Assembly: GCF_000455205.1 (NCBI RefSeq)
Contig: NZ_AUWQ01000010.1
Span: forward strand, 1 to 64,000
Length of the DNA: 64,000 bases
Direction of reading: 5' to 3'
Source: Mycobacterium sp. UM_CSW
GTDB lineage: Bacteria > Actinomycetota > Actinomycetes > Mycobacteriales > Mycobacteriaceae
Position numbers and translations under genes: made by a program. The notes beneath the pieces were generated by a model. That model had not been told where the DNA came from. It ran no database searches and was given only the letters and a program-made list of their open reading frames with translations. Below are positions 53,839 to 63,313 of the stretch, one piece after another. Numbering within the stretch: the stretch's first letter is position 1; each line of letters begins with the position of its first letter.

Positions 53839-54546
53839 ATGGTCGACAACGAGGAATCCCCACCTGTATCCCGGCGCCGCCACATCATCCGGCTCGCGGT
53901 GTTCGGCGCATTCCTGGCCACGATGTTCTACCTGGTGGCCGTGGCGCGGGTCATCGACATCGAGGCGATACGGCGCGCGGTCTCGGCGACGGGGCCGGCG
54001 GCGCCGCTGGCCTACGCCGTGGTGTCGGCGGTCCTCGGCGCGCTGTTCGTGCCGGGTTCGATTCTGGCGGCGGGCAGCGGGATGCTGTTCGGTCCGCTGC
54101 TGGGGGTCTTCGTGACGCTGGGCGCGGCAGTGGGCACCGCGGTGGTCGCGAGCCGCGTCGGCCGCCGGGCCGGCCGGGACAGCGCGCGGTCCCTGCTGGG
54201 GCAGCAACGCGCCGAGCGCATCGACGCGATGATCGAACGGGGCGGGCTGTGGGCGGTCGTGGGGCAGCGATTCGTACCGGGCATCTCCGATGCGCTCGCC
54301 TCCTACGCGTTCGGGGCTTTCGGCGTTCCGTTGTGGCAGATGGCGGTGGGCTCGCTGATCGGTTCGGCGCCAAGGGCTTTCGCTTACACCGCGCTGGGCG
54401 CCTCTATCAGGCACCTGTCGTCGCCGCTGGCGTATGCGGCGATCGCGGTGTGGTGCGTGAGCGCCATCATCGGCGCGTTCGCGGCGCGGCACGGATTTCG
54501 GAAATGGCGGGCGCATGCCCGGGGCGGTGCCGACGAAAAGGCGTAG
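53839..54546 (+). CDS. TVP38/TMEM64 (DedA/VTT) family membrane protein
   Basis: A 235-residue integral membrane protein with about five hydrophobic segments, beginning after SRRRHIIRL (residues about 15-35). The VTT-domain core is visible: ALFVPGSILAAGSGMLFGPLLG (positions about 78-100), the GRRAGRD loop, and QRFVPGISDALASYAFGAFGVPLWQMAVGSLIG. Members are thought to transport or scramble lipids. ATG 53839 (MVDNEESPP) is used; the extension to 53749 overlaps the inverted repeat. Convergent with mceF, 5 bases apart. Matches Rv0625c. Confidence 0.88.
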   Translation: MVDNEESPPVSRRRHIIRLAVFGAFLATMFYLVAVARVIDIEAIRRAVSATGPAAPLAYAVVSAVLGALFVPGSILAAGSGMLFGPLLGVFVTLGAAVGTAVVASRVGRRAGRDSARSLLGQQRAERIDAMIERGGLWAVVGQRFVPGISDALASYAFGAFGVPLWQMAVGSLIGSAPRAFAYTALGASIRHLSSPLAYAAIAVWCVSAIIGAFAARHGFRKWRAHARGGADEKA

Positions 54547-54551
54547 GCGTT

Positions 54552-56102
54552 TCAGCCCGCCGGTCCCAGCATCTGCTGCCAGCCCTCGTCGCCGATATGG
54601 GTCGAATTCGCAACGGAATACACGACACCGTCGGGCCCGACGACCTTTCCGCTTCGCACGTCGTACAGCGCCGTGGGCAGCGCGCTCGGGGTGTAGAAGC
54701 ACGGGTTGGGCTGCTGGCCGTTGCACTGGACCGTGCCCGAGCCCGGCCGCTGCAGCGGATCGCTGACCGGCGGCGGGGTGCCCGGCAGCCGGTCAGCGGG
54801 TAGCGGGTTCTGGCCGTTGTCGACCGACGGCGCCGGGATCACCTGACCCGGTTTCACCGGTTGGTCGCACCGCGCGGCCGGCGCCGGGCAGGTGAGGATC
54901 TGGTCGGGGTCGCCGTACCAGGGGTTGGTGCCGAGCGGCACATACGGCTCGGTGCTGCGGCACTCGCGCGGGGTCGCCGCCCGCTTGCCGGGCACGTCGA
55001 CGCACGGGTAATTCCGCGCTCCGCGAACCACATTCGTCGCGTCCATGGGAATTTTGCAGTAGGTGCCGGCCGGGAGCGGCGCGCCGCTGGTGTCGGCCGG
55101 GGCGCGCCACTCCGACGCGGGCAGGAAGCCGGTCAGGCACGGCGGTGGCTGGTTGAGCGCGATGGCGCCGACGCCGAGCGCCGCCTGTCCGGGGGAGTTC
55201 GCGGTCACCGACTGGGCGATGGCGCCCGATTGCGGCAAGAACACCATCGCCTGCTCGACGCCGTTGTGATAGCGCTTGAGCATGTCGATGACGACCTCCA
55301 GGTTGGCTAGCGTCTGCGGCAGCGCCTCGCGCACATCGCTGAACGTGGCGTTCACCTGCTCGGCGGTGGGTGGCGCATTGGCCAGGATGCTGCGCACCGC
55401 CTGATCCTGCTGGGCGGCCTGCGCGGTCAACGTGTTCAGGTTGGCGGCCCAACGCCTGATCGTGTCTGCCGAATCGGCCTGGCTGTCGATGACGGGCGCC
55501 GAACGCGCGATGATGTCGTCAACGTCGCCGATGCTGCCCCGGAAGTCGTGGGCGATCGCTTGGGTGGCGTCCACCAACCGCCGCAGCGCGGGCCCCAGCC
55601 CGCCCAGGGCCTGTGACGCCTCGTACAAAACCGACTGCACCTTTTCTCTGGGCAACACCGCCAACGCGCGGTTGGCGGCGTCGAGCGCCGGGCCGATCTG
55701 GCTGGGCACAGTACTTTTGGTGATCGTCTGCCCGTTTCGCAGGTACGGACCGCGGTTGGCGGTCGACACCAGGTCGATGTATTGCTCGCCGATCGCCGAG
55801 ACGGAGTGCACATTGGCCGACGCGTCGGCCGGTATCTGGTAACGGTTGTCGACGCTCATGGTCGCGCGCGCCCCCCGCGCGGTCGGCTCGACACCGGTGA
55901 CCTTGCCGATGGTGATGCCCCGGTACGTGACGTTGGCCGTGCGGTAAAGCCCGCCGGACTGCGGCAATTCGGCATAGACGGTGTAACGGCCGACGCCGGC
56001 GAGGCTGGGAAGCCGCAAGTAGTACAAGCCCAGGACGAGGACGGCGGCCACCGCCACCCCGGCCAACACCACCAGCTGCGTTCTGACGATGCGGGGCAAC
56101 AT
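54552..56102 (-). CDS. MCE-family protein MceF
   Basis: A 516-residue protein with an N-terminal transmembrane helix (about residues 8-28), an MCE domain (GLYRTANVTYRGITIGKVTGV, about 50-150), a helical segment, and a long Pro-rich C-terminal tail (from about 300) with several Cys. It is the sixth of six MCE subunits that form the lipid-carrying tunnel between inner and outer layers. The last gene of the operon, 3 bases after mceE. Paralogous group (mce2-like by position near recBCD) is inferred. Confidence 0.9.
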   Translation of the reverse strand: MLPRIVRTQLVVLAGVAVAAVLVLGLYYLRLPSLAGVGRYTVYAELPQSGGLYRTANVTYRGITIGKVTGVEPTARGARATMSVDNRYQIPADASANVHSVSAIGEQYIDLVSTANRGPYLRNGQTITKSTVPSQIGPALDAANRALAVLPREKVQSVLYEASQALGGLGPALRRLVDATQAIAHDFRGSIGDVDDIIARSAPVIDSQADSADTIRRWAANLNTLTAQAAQQDQAVRSILANAPPTAEQVNATFSDVREALPQTLANLEVVIDMLKRYHNGVEQAMVFLPQSGAIAQSVTANSPGQAALGVGAIALNQPPPCLTGFLPASEWRAPADTSGAPLPAGTYCKIPMDATNVVRGARNYPCVDVPGKRAATPRECRSTEPYVPLGTNPWYGDPDQILTCPAPAARCDQPVKPGQVIPAPSVDNGQNPLPADRLPGTPPPVSDPLQRPGSGTVQCNGQQPNPCFYTPSALPTALYDVRSGKVVGPDGVVYSVANSTHIGDEGWQQMLGPAG

Positions 56103-56105
56103 CTT

Positions 56106-57314
56106 TCATTCGCCCCTTTCCACCAGCGGCCCGCCCGGGGCGTCGTTGGGGTTGGGCGTGTAGCGTACGTCCGGGATCATGGTGTTCGGGTCCCGACCCC
56201 ACGCCTGCTCGAGCGCCCGCAGCGCCCCGGAAAATCCCGTTCCGCTGAGCATCGCGTTGTCGAGGCTGGACAGCGTCAGGTCGAGTACGGGCGACAGGTT
56301 GACGTAGTCCCCGCGGATCACCTGCGTGATGTGGTCGATGTTGAACGGCGCAGTGAGGCCCAGTTTCAGCGCCCCAACCACGTACGGCGAAGCCAGGCCG
56401 AGCTGGCTGAGCGGCCGCTGCAGCGATTGCAAGCTCCGGTTCAGGTTGGGCCGGGTATCGGCCAGCGCCCGGTTGGCGACGTCGCTGAACCGCCCCAGGG
56501 ATTCAGTGGCGTCGGCGAAAAGATTGCGGGTGTCGGCGAAATGCTGGATCAGGGGCGGGATTTCGGTGAGCACCTTTTCCAGGGTGTCGTCGCGGTTCGC
56601 GACGATGGTCAGCAGCTCGTTGGTCGAATCGATGGCGCGGATGAGGTCGTCGCGCTGGCGGTTCAGCTCGGCGACGAATGTGTCCAGCCGCGTGAGTAAT
56701 TCGCGGACCTGACCGGCGTGACCGTCGAGGACATTGACAACCTCGGTTTGGATCGCGTCGAGGTTTGCCAGGCCGCCGCCATTGAGGATCACCGCGACGC
56801 TCGCCAAGGTTCGTTCGACGGTGGGGTAGGCCGACGAGTTCTTCAGGGCGATGGTGTCGCCGCTCCTCAACGGTTGCGCCGACGGGTTTTTCGGCGCGGC
56901 CAGCTCGACGTGCTGGGTGCCCAGGAGGCTCGTCTGGCCGATCTTGGCGGTCGCGTTCGCCGGCAGCCGCACGTCCGGATCGAGGTCGAGCGTCAGGGTG
57001 GCGATCCAGTTCTTCAAGGCGATGGCGCGCACCGTGCCGACCCACACGTCGGCGACCCGTACCCGGCTGTTGGTGTTGAGCGCCAGCGTGTCTGGCATTT
57101 GCACGTAGATGGTCATCCGGTTGGCGCCCGTGCCGCGCCCGACCGGCAGCGGCACGTTGGCGATGCCCTGCCAGGTGCATGAGGTCAGCACCACCGGGAT
57201 CAGCAGGAGGGCCAGCACCAGCGCCAGCCCGCGGCGAACCGCGCTCACGCCGCGCCTCGCTGCCCTACGGCTCGGCTTGTCGTTCGCGCGAACCGCGCTC
57301 ACGCCGCGCCTCAC
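56106..57314 (-). CDS. MCE-family lipoprotein MceE (LprL-like)
   Basis: A 402-residue lipoprotein with lipobox LTSC and an MCE domain (RMTIYVQMPDTLALNTNSRVRVADVWVG). GTG 57314 overlaps the mceD stop in GTGA, as at every other junction of this operon. An in-frame GTG at 57248 gives a more normal 24-residue signal peptide ending at the lipobox Cys; the 22 extra residues come from a duplicated segment. So two starts are possible. It is the fifth MCE subunit, lipid-anchored. Confidence 0.9.
   Translation of the reverse strand: MRRGVSAVRANDKPSRRAARRGVSAVRRGLALVLALLLIPVVLTSCTWQGIANVPLPVGRGTGANRMTIYVQMPDTLALNTNSRVRVADVWVGTVRAIALKNWIATLTLDLDPDVRLPANATAKIGQTSLLGTQHVELAAPKNPSAQPLRSGDTIALKNSSAYPTVERTLASVAVILNGGGLANLDAIQTEVVNVLDGHAGQVRELLTRLDTFVAELNRQRDDLIRAIDSTNELLTIVANRDDTLEKVLTEIPPLIQHFADTRNLFADATESLGRFSDVANRALADTRPNLNRSLQSLQRPLSQLGLASPYVVGALKLGLTAPFNIDHITQVIRGDYVNLSPVLDLTLSSLDNAMLSGTGFSGALRALEQAWGRDPNTMIPDVRYTPNPNDAPGGPLVERGE
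57235..57312. repeat. 24-bp direct repeat at the mceD/mceE junction
   Basis: CGAACCGCGCTCACGCCGCG plus CCTC occurs at 57235-57258 and again at 57289-57312, offset 54 bases (18 codons, so in frame). Each copy contains a GTGA start/stop context. The intervening CGAACGACAAGCCGAGCCGT-type sequence resembles a mycobacterial intergenic repeat. Confidence 0.7.
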
Positions 57315-58768
57315 CGGCCCGCCCCCGACTCGTCATAGGCGTTGGGCGGTCCGGGCAGGTTGGTTCCCGGCGGCGGGGGCCCGGCGTCGGGACCGCCCAT
57401 GAGTTCGGCCAGCGAGTCGGGCGTCAGCATGTCGGCCGTGAACGGCTGAACCTGCGTGCCCTGCATCCCGGGCGCGACGACCCAACCCGGTTCGTGGTTG
57501 CCGTGCGAAAACGGTGTGTCGCGCGAGAAGATCCCCGGGACGGTGGTGTCCTTGTATCCCGGCGGCGGATGCAGCCGCTCCTCGGAGTACGCCACCTCCT
57601 TGGGCAGGGTGGCCGCCGAGTTGAACGGGTTCAGGCCGAACGGCAGGTAGTTGAACTTGATGGCGTCCAGCACCGGCGCCAGATACTGCGCGCACAGCTC
57701 CGCCGAGTCCTGGTAGCCCAGGCGGCTGCCGGCCTGGATCGCACTGCAGATGAACTGAATCGGGTTGGCGAAGTTGGTGAACTCGAACAAGCCCACCAGC
57801 GAGCTGTGCAGGGGGTGGTAGAGGTTGTTGAAGTTGCCGGCGAAGGTGGGCAGCACGTGCAACGCGGTCTCCAGGCCGTCCCGCGCCTCGGGTTGCAGGA
57901 GGGTCGTGGTCACGTCGGCGAGGTTGCCGACGTCGTGGGTCAGCGCGGACCTGTTGTCGTTCACGAACTTTCGGGCGGCCGTCAGCACGTCGTCGAGGTG
58001 GGTGACCGTGTCGGCCACGTCATGGTCGGATTTGGTGAACCAGCCGGTGAACTCGGCGAGGTCGTCATTGAGTGCGACGAACTGCCGATCGTTCTGGTAC
58101 AGCGCTGTGACGAACTGGGCGAGGCTTCGGGTGATCGCGACGAAGTCGCCCCTGCCCTCGTTGAGCGCGGTCAACGCCCGCGACAGGCTGTTCAGGGTTT
58201 CGTTGACCTGCTTGCCCTTTCCGGCCAGGTTGTCCGCGGCCGATTCGATGATGTCGCCGAACGGCCCCCGCGGTTGCTGGGGTGTCGGGCCGAGCTGACG
58301 CAGGATGCCGTTGATGGAATCGCGCAGCTGGTCCCATTCGACGGGCACCCGGGTGCGCTCGATCGGGATCACATCGCCGTCGCGCAGCACGGGCCCGCCG
58401 GTGTAGGGCGGTGACAGCTGGATGGTGCGCGAGGCGACCAGGCTGGGGTTGAGGATCGCCGCGGTAGCCTGGGCCGGCACCATGTATTCGTTGCTGTAGT
58501 GCAACGTGACTCGCATCTTGTCGCCGTCCGGCTCGATCTTGTCGATCGCGCCAACCCGCACCCCCATGATCTGAACTTTGTCGCCCGGGTACAGCGCGAG
58601 GGTCTCGGGGAAAAACGCGACGACGGTCGTGTTGGTCAGTCTGCGGTACAGCTGCGCTCCGGCGACGGCCGCGATGAAGACGAAAACCGCCGCCAGCGAC
58701 GCGACCACCATGACCCGGCCGGACACTTTCGGCAGTTTCAGGTTGCGGATGTCGAAGATGGTGCTCAT
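57311..58768 (-). CDS. MCE-family protein MceD
   Basis: A 485-residue MCE protein: transmembrane helix at about residues 18-38, MCE domain (TTVVAFFPETLALYPGDKVQIMGVRVGAIDKIEPD), a long helical segment (about 150-320) and a Pro-rich tail. Start at 58768 (MSTIFDIRNLKLP) overlaps the mceC stop in ATGA; the long in-frame extension upstream is rejected. Fourth MCE subunit. Confidence 0.92.
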   Translation of the reverse strand: MSTIFDIRNLKLPKVSGRVMVVASLAAVFVFIAAVAGAQLYRRLTNTTVVAFFPETLALYPGDKVQIMGVRVGAIDKIEPDGDKMRVTLHYSNEYMVPAQATAAILNPSLVASRTIQLSPPYTGGPVLRDGDVIPIERTRVPVEWDQLRDSINGILRQLGPTPQQPRGPFGDIIESAADNLAGKGKQVNETLNSLSRALTALNEGRGDFVAITRSLAQFVTALYQNDRQFVALNDDLAEFTGWFTKSDHDVADTVTHLDDVLTAARKFVNDNRSALTHDVGNLADVTTTLLQPEARDGLETALHVLPTFAGNFNNLYHPLHSSLVGLFEFTNFANPIQFICSAIQAGSRLGYQDSAELCAQYLAPVLDAIKFNYLPFGLNPFNSAATLPKEVAYSEERLHPPPGYKDTTVPGIFSRDTPFSHGNHEPGWVVAPGMQGTQVQPFTADMLTPDSLAELMGGPDAGPPPPGTNLPGPPNAYDESGAGR

Positions 58769-60189
58769 CGGGTGCCTGTCCCTTCGGTGCGAGCCCCCGG
58801 TGGTGCGTGCGCCGGAAGCGGCACCGGGGTGCCCGGAACGACCGGCGGCGCCTCCCCCGGCCGGCCCGCGCTCGGGATGCCGGGTGTGGGCGCTGGGCCG
58901 TCGGGGTTTGGCTGCGACGTCTGAACGTCCAGCGGCGCCGGGAAGCCGCCGAGGACCGGGCCGAACGGTCCTTGATCGGAAAGCGCGCACGGCAACGGAT
59001 TTCCGGGCCGCGGTGGGCTGTCGGCGGCGGGCGCGTACGAGCACGGCGATCCCGGCGGGACGGCCGGCTGCGGATGGTCCGGCGTGCCCTCCAGGACCGG
59101 CGGCGCCGCCGGGGGTGCGCCATTGGGGAACCGGCCGCCGTTGGGGTCGGGCCAGCGGAACTCCGGCAGCCCGGCGCCACGCCAGAAGTTCTCCGGGTCG
59201 ATGCCCCGCTTCTTGAACGCGGCGTCGACCCAGGGCTGAAGGATCTGATAGGGCAGCAGATTGGCCACGATCGCCTTGAAGTACGGACCGGAGGCGACGG
59301 CCTCGGTCAGGGACGCGGTGTACCGGCTGAGCAGCACCAGCACGTCGGCCAATTCCGTTTTGCGCTTGACCAACTCGTCGCTGACGGTGCCCAACTGCTG
59401 CAACACGCGATTGGCGTTGGGGTTTTCGTTGATCAGCGCCGACACCTGCGTCGACACGGCTGACACGTTGCTCAGCAGAACGCTCAGCGCCTGGCTGCGC
59501 TGCCGGAACGCGGCCAACAGCGTCTTGGCATTCACTAACAACCCGTCGACCTGCTGGCTGCGGTCGCCGAGCACGCGAACTACCTTGTCGGCGTTGGCCA
59601 GCAGCTGCTTGATCTGCTCGTCCCGCCCGCCGAGGGTGTCGGAGAACTTGGCGATGCCGTCGAGGGCGGCGCTCAGGTGCGGCGCCGTCTGATCGAACGT
59701 CTCGGACAAGACGTTCAGCGACCGTTTGACGGCGTCGATGTCCCAATCTGTCGCGGCCTTCGTGACGTCGACGAACGCGTCGTAGATCTGGTAGGGCGTG
59801 GTCGTCTGCCCCGACGGGATAACCCCGTTGGGCGGCAACGCATCCGCGCCACGGTTTTCGATCGCCATGTTCTTGCGGCCGAGCAGGGTGTCGGTGCGGA
59901 TCGCGGCGCGGCTCTGCTTCCCGATCGTCCTTCCAGGCATCGAAAACCCGATCAGGACGCGGTCGCCGTGGATGGCGAGCGAGCGCACCAGGCCGACGTT
60001 CACCCCGGCGATCTCGACCTTGTCGCCCGAGCTGATGCCGCCGGTGTCGGCGAACTGCGCGTAATAGGTGGGCGTGGCGAACAGCATCGGCACGCTGGTA
60101 AAGCTCTGGCCGACACCGACGACGAGCAGCGTGACCAGCGCGCCCATCAGACCGACGCGGGTGCGGTTGAACTCCGTCAGCGTCCTCAT
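58765..60189 (-). CDS. MCE-family protein MceC
   Basis: A 474-residue MCE protein with an N-terminal transmembrane helix (about residues 12-30), MCE domain (ATPTYYAQFADTGGISSGDKVEIAGVNVG), helical region and a Pro-rich C-terminal tail (from about 390). ATG 60189 (MRTLTEFNRT) overlaps the mceB stop in ATGA. Third MCE subunit. Confidence 0.92.
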   Translation of the reverse strand: MRTLTEFNRTRVGLMGALVTLLVVGVGQSFTSVPMLFATPTYYAQFADTGGISSGDKVEIAGVNVGLVRSLAIHGDRVLIGFSMPGRTIGKQSRAAIRTDTLLGRKNMAIENRGADALPPNGVIPSGQTTTPYQIYDAFVDVTKAATDWDIDAVKRSLNVLSETFDQTAPHLSAALDGIAKFSDTLGGRDEQIKQLLANADKVVRVLGDRSQQVDGLLVNAKTLLAAFRQRSQALSVLLSNVSAVSTQVSALINENPNANRVLQQLGTVSDELVKRKTELADVLVLLSRYTASLTEAVASGPYFKAIVANLLPYQILQPWVDAAFKKRGIDPENFWRGAGLPEFRWPDPNGGRFPNGAPPAAPPVLEGTPDHPQPAVPPGSPCSYAPAADSPPRPGNPLPCALSDQGPFGPVLGGFPAPLDVQTSQPNPDGPAPTPGIPSAGRPGEAPPVVPGTPVPLPAHAPPGARTEGTGTR

Positions 60190-61217
60190 TGCGGCGTGCA
60201 CCTCCCGGTGGGCTGCCCGAAAAGCTTGATGGTGCGCACCGGACCGCCAGGCTGTAATCCGTTGACCTTGATCGAGATATCGCACAGGTAGAAGTTGTAG
60301 AAGTCGCCGTAGATGCCACCCGCTCGGCCGATGACGCGGAACGCGTTGGGCAGCTTGGCCAGCACGCCGTCCAGGGTGGGCAGGTCGTTGATGAGCGGCT
60401 GGGCAATGCCCTCGAGGCGCTCGAGGGTGCCGTGCAGCAGTGGCCGGTCCTCACCCAGCAGGTCGGCCAGGGTTCCGGCGGCGTCGCTGATGTGTGCCGC
60501 CGCGGCGGCCAGCGGATCGGCCCGGTTCTTCAGTCCGGTGATCAGCAGGTCGAGGTTGTCGACCGTCCGGTCGAAGTCCTTCTGATGCTTGACGGTGGTG
60601 GCCAGCACGGTGTTGAGGTTGGTGATGACCTCGCCGATCGCCTTGTCGCGGTCGGCCAGCGCCGCGGTCAGTGCGGCGGTCTGGTCGAGGATGTCGTTGA
60701 TGGTGGCGCCCTGCCCCTGGAACACGGTGATGATCGACTGGGCGATGCTGTTGACTTTGTTCGGGTCCAGCGCCTTGAAAAGCGGACGGAACCCGCCGAT
60801 CAGTGCGTCCAGATCCAACGCCGGCTGGGTGTGCTCGAGCGGGATCGTGCCCCCCGGCGCCAGCCGCTGTCCGCTGTCGCCGTGTTTGAGCTCCAGGTAG
60901 CGGTCACCGATCAGGTTGAGGTAGCGGATCGACGCGGTCGTGGCCCGATCGAGCGGCAGCGCGCGATCCACGTTGAACTCCACCAACACTCGGGCGTCCC
61001 GGTCGATCAGCGTCACCTTCGAGACCTTGCCGACCTCCACCCCCGACGCGCGGACGAACTGCCCGGCCCGCAGCCCGCTCGCGTCGGTGAACACCGCCGA
61101 GTACCCGGTGGTGTGGCCGAATCGGACCTGGCCGAAGACGATGATGATCATCACGGTGAACATCAGCAGCACCAACCAGAAGATGCCGAGTTTGACAGCG
61201 GTGCCGGTGGTTCTCAT
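60186..61217 (-). CDS. MCE-family protein MceB
   Basis: A 343-residue MCE protein: transmembrane helix (about residues 8-28), MCE domain with GYSAVFTDASGLRAGQFVRASGVEVGKVSKV (about 38-68), helical region and a short Cys-containing end (CDISIKVNG, RCTPQ). It lacks the long Pro-rich tail of its neighbours, as MceB proteins do. ATG 61217 overlaps the mceA stop in ATGA. Second MCE subunit. Confidence 0.92.
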   Translation of the reverse strand: MRTTGTAVKLGIFWLVLLMFTVMIIIVFGQVRFGHTTGYSAVFTDASGLRAGQFVRASGVEVGKVSKVTLIDRDARVLVEFNVDRALPLDRATTASIRYLNLIGDRYLELKHGDSGQRLAPGGTIPLEHTQPALDLDALIGGFRPLFKALDPNKVNSIAQSIITVFQGQGATINDILDQTAALTAALADRDKAIGEVITNLNTVLATTVKHQKDFDRTVDNLDLLITGLKNRADPLAAAAAHISDAAGTLADLLGEDRPLLHGTLERLEGIAQPLINDLPTLDGVLAKLPNAFRVIGRAGGIYGDFYNFYLCDISIKVNGLQPGGPVRTIKLFGQPTGRCTPQ

Positions 61218-62437
61218 GGGTTGATCGTGTTCTCCCCGTATTGGCGGCCCCAGACGTACTCGGTCGCCAGTGGCTGGCCGAGCTCGATGTGGTTGTACGG
61301 CACGAGGCTGGCGCCGGTGTCCATCACCAGATACGGGGCCGGCCATAACTCCCGGGTGATCTTCTGCCAGCAGCCCGGCCGGCCCCCGGGCCCGCCGCGG
61401 GCGTTCACCCGCGGCAGATTGTCCGGGTAGACATAGGGATTCGGTGCCCCGATGAGCGACCCGGCGGCCGACAGCGAATAACCGTTGCCGCCGGCCGCTT
61501 TGGCGACCTCGGGCGCGGCGTCGTGGAAATTGCGGATGGTGCAGAACGTTTCGGGGCTGTAGGTGTCGAGCAGTTCGGCGGTGGGCACCAGGTCGGCGGC
61601 GCCCCGCGCCAGGTACGGCCCGCCCTTGGCGAAGAGCTCCTCGCCGGTGTGGCCGACGCCCACCGCCGCCAACAGTGCGGCGTCCAGGTCGCCCTGTTGC
61701 CGGGTCAGCGTGCGCGCGATGGTCACCGCGTTCCGCAGGAAGTCCCACAAGTCGGGCGAGGCGCTGGTGTACACGCCGGCCAGATCCGCCAGCCGCCGCA
61801 CGTCGTAGCGGATCTGCGGCATCCGCGGATTGAGTTGTGCGAGAATCTCGTTCCCGTTGACGATCGACTCTCCGAACTTGACCCCGAGGCCGTCCAGCGC
61901 CTGCGCCAGCGCGGACAGCGTCGCGTTCAGTTCGATCGGATCCACCTTCTCGGATATCGAGGTGACCGTCTCGAACAGCGTGTTGAATTCGGTGGTCACC
62001 GAGCGCACATCGATCACGTCGTGGGGCGAGATGCGCCGCGGTGCCGGGTCTTCCGGCGAGATCAGGGACACGTATTTGTTGCCGAACAGGGTGGCCGCCT
62101 CGATGTTGGCCACGACGTTGGCCGGAATCAGGTTGAGGTAGCGGGGATTCACGTCCAACACCAGCTTGGCCGCCGGCCGGCCGTCGCGCTCGATCTCCGA
62201 GATGCCGGAAACCCGGCCGATTTCCACGCCGTTGTAGGTCACCTTCGACCCCTGCTCCATCACCAGCCCGGCCCGCGAGGCCACCATCGTCAGTTGCGTC
62301 TTCGGCGTGAAGTCGCCCCGAAACTGCAGGTACACCAGGGCGAGTACCAGCCCGCAGCCAAGCAGCAGGATCACACCCTCGACGTACACCCACGCGCGTC
62401 GGTTCTTCCGCGTCGCCGGCCGGGACATTGCAGTCAT
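61214..62437 (-). CDS. MCE-family protein MceA
   Basis: A 407-residue MCE protein with a transmembrane helix (about 18-38), MCE domain (TPKTQLTMVASRAGLVMEQG; VTYNGVEIGRVSGI), and a helical C-terminal region. ATG 62437 (MTAMSRPATRKNRR) lies 5 bases after the yrbEB stop; the second ATG at 62428 is possible. First MCE subunit. The upstream in-frame extension lies inside yrbEB. Confidence 0.92.
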   Translation of the reverse strand: MTAMSRPATRKNRRAWVYVEGVILLLGCGLVLALVYLQFRGDFTPKTQLTMVASRAGLVMEQGSKVTYNGVEIGRVSGISEIERDGRPAAKLVLDVNPRYLNLIPANVVANIEAATLFGNKYVSLISPEDPAPRRISPHDVIDVRSVTTEFNTLFETVTSISEKVDPIELNATLSALAQALDGLGVKFGESIVNGNEILAQLNPRMPQIRYDVRRLADLAGVYTSASPDLWDFLRNAVTIARTLTRQQGDLDAALLAAVGVGHTGEELFAKGGPYLARGAADLVPTAELLDTYSPETFCTIRNFHDAAPEVAKAAGGNGYSLSAAGSLIGAPNPYVYPDNLPRVNARGGPGGRPGCWQKITRELWPAPYLVMDTGASLVPYNHIELGQPLATEYVWGRQYGENTINP

Positions 62438-62442
62438 GGGCG

Positions 62443-63312
62443 TTACACCGTGAGATTGAAGTTGGGGTCGACGCCGTAGAGCGCCAACTGGGCCAGCAGG
62501 ACGACTACCACCACCGAGACCAGTGAGAATCGCATCGAGCGACCCACCGCCTGGCCGACGCCCACCGGGCCGCCGCTGGCGGTGTAGCCGTAGTAGCAAT
62601 GGGTGATCATCACGACCACCGCGATGATGACGACCTCGAGAACCGACCAGCCGACGTCCTCGGGCCGCAGGAAGGTGCGGAAGTAGTGCTCGTAGGTGCC
62701 GTTCGACTGGCCGTAGAACACCGTCGTGACGACCTGGCCCGAGGTGAACGCCATGTCGAGCGCCAGCGCGTAGAGCGGGACGATCACCGCCAGCCCGCCC
62801 AAGATCCGGGTGGAGACCAGAAACGAGATCGATTTGATGCCCATGACTTCCAGGGCGTCGATCTCCTCGCTGATCCGCATGGCGCCCAGCTGGGCGGTGG
62901 CGCCGGCGCCCACCGTGGCGGCCAGCGTGACCCCGGCGACGATGGGCGCGGCGATGCGGGTGTTCGCCAGTGCGGCAAAGAATCCGGTGAATGCCTCGAC
63001 GCCGATGTTGCCCAACGACGCGAAGCCCTGGATGGCGATCAGCGAACCGCCGGACAGGGTGACGAAGCCGATGATCGCGACCGTCCCGCCGACGACGGCC
63101 ATCGCGCCGGTGCCCATGCCTATCTCGGCGATCAGCCGCAGCGTCTCCCGGCGATAATGCCGCAACGCCCACCCGATCTCGCCGACGCTGATCCGGGTGA
63201 ACCTCGCGAAAATCCCTATCTGCCAGAGCCTTCGGGTCGCGCCGCCGCCATAGCGGTTGAGGTTGGCGACGGTCCGTGGGTAACGGGACCGGAACACGGC
63301 TGCACCCGACAC
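62443..63312 (-). CDS. MlaE/YrbE-type ABC permease, YrbEB
   Basis: A 289-residue integral membrane permease of the MlaE family, with about five hydrophobic segments. The family motif occurs as EIDALEVMGIKSISFLVSTRILGG (about residues 140-164). It pairs with YrbEA and an Mkl-type ATPase to power lipid transport through the MCE tunnel. One base separates it from the yrbEA stop. Part of the mce operon. Confidence 0.92.
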   Translation of the reverse strand: MSGAAVFRSRYPRTVANLNRYGGGATRRLWQIGIFARFTRISVGEIGWALRHYRRETLRLIAEIGMGTGAMAVVGGTVAIIGFVTLSGGSLIAIQGFASLGNIGVEAFTGFFAALANTRIAAPIVAGVTLAATVGAGATAQLGAMRISEEIDALEVMGIKSISFLVSTRILGGLAVIVPLYALALDMAFTSGQVVTTVFYGQSNGTYEHYFRTFLRPEDVGWSVLEVVIIAVVVMITHCYYGYTASGGPVGVGQAVGRSMRFSLVSVVVVVLLAQLALYGVDPNFNLTV

Positions 63313-63313
63313 G

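Noticed and set aside
57311-60454. In-frame extension making mceD over 1000 residues
   Set aside because: The extra part overlaps mceC and mceB in other frames. The ATG at 58768 has the ATGA overlap and begins the family-typical sequence.
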